From Pezizomycotina sp. ARF18 (Eukaryota > Ascomycota): 58,488 bases of DNA. The DNA is taken from NCBI GenBank assembly GCA_002224055.1, contig AZLU01000247.1:1-58488 (forward strand), read 5' to 3'. A model generated the notes under the pieces. That model saw only the letters and a program-made list of their open reading frames with translations. It did not search any database and was not told where the DNA came from. Position 1 is the first letter of the stretch. Each line of letters starts with the position of its first letter. Positions 58,344 through 58,488 of the stretch are shown one piece after another. The position numbers and the translations under genes were made by a program.

Positions 58344-58488
58344 TAGCGGTACCCTACATTACCTTCGACGCTACCTTAGCTATCGGTCTTTGGTAGCGGT
58401 ACTCTACTACTACCTTAATACTATCTTAGTTACTAGTGCTCTATAGCGGTACTCTACTACTTACTTTAGTACTACCTTAGCTACCGGT
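58344..58488. repeat. 50-bp tandem repeat running off the right edge
   Basis: TAGCGGTAC begins at 58344, 58394 and 58444, an exact 50-bp period. Each unit contains TACTCTACTACT- and CTACCTTAGCTACCGGT-like steps with substitutions between copies. About 2.9 units are visible and the array continues beyond the window. Confidence 0.85.

Noticed and set aside
1-58488. CRISPR array, bacterial operon or prophage features
   Set aside because: Introns, RIP and LTR retrotransposon show fungal nuclear DNA. The only regular short repeat is the 50-bp contiguous array at the right edge, which lacks spacers.

Overview
The window looks like nuclear DNA of a filamentous ascomycete (Pezizomycotina). The evidence is short spliceosomal introns with GTAAGT-type donors, CTAAC-like branch sites and CAG/TAG acceptors; a fungal six-bladed fucose-lectin-type propeller; PTH11-like or otherwise orphan multi-pass membrane proteins; a small secreted Cys-rich protein; a pyrimidine-rich promoter; and repeats nearly emptied of CpA/TpG, the signature of repeat-induced point mutation (RIP). 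I cannot name the species.

Layout. 0.95-8.1 kb is the gene-rich left end: a broken hypothetical gene, a lectin, and two multi-pass membrane proteins, with a 92-bp hairpin between the two membrane genes. 8.1-17.1 kb is gene-poor, with one small secreted Cys-rich protein (minus strand) and one decayed integral membrane protein gene. 17.2-22.05 kb is a complete but RIP-killed Ty1/copia LTR retrotransposon with a 5-bp target duplication. 22-30.3 kb shows no gene I can defend. 30.3-33.1 kb is a broken class-III-aminotransferase-like gene with Cys motifs at both ends. 33.5-34.2 kb holds two weak overlapping small genes. 36.7-39.9 kb (minus) is a long secreted protein of Cys-rich repeats. 42.8-43.8 kb (minus) is an M35-type (aspzincin) metallopeptidase gene hidden by frameshifts. 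49.5-50.9 kb is the best intact multi-exon gene (function unknown). 54.3-55.0 kb is an F-box-like fragment. 55.5-57.4 kb is a giant imperfect palindrome, followed by RIP-like AT-rich DNA and a 50-bp tandem repeat running off the right edge.

The most striking property of the window is that most recognisable genes are interrupted by single-base frameshifts, while the amino-acid sequence on each side of each break stays conserved and the breaks often fall in short homopolymers. In the Cys-rich gene the tandem coding modules are spaced 305, 306 and 305 bp, so two have lost one net base from a 306-bp (102-codon) unit. This is either unpolished long-read sequence or recent pseudogenisation by small deletions. 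Ordinary ORF calling misses most of these genes either way.

I see no operon or gene cluster with a shared pathway. Several products (lectin, small secreted protein, M35 peptidase, secreted Cys-rich repeat protein) are of the secreted or host/environment-facing kind common in repeat-flanked accessory regions of fungi.
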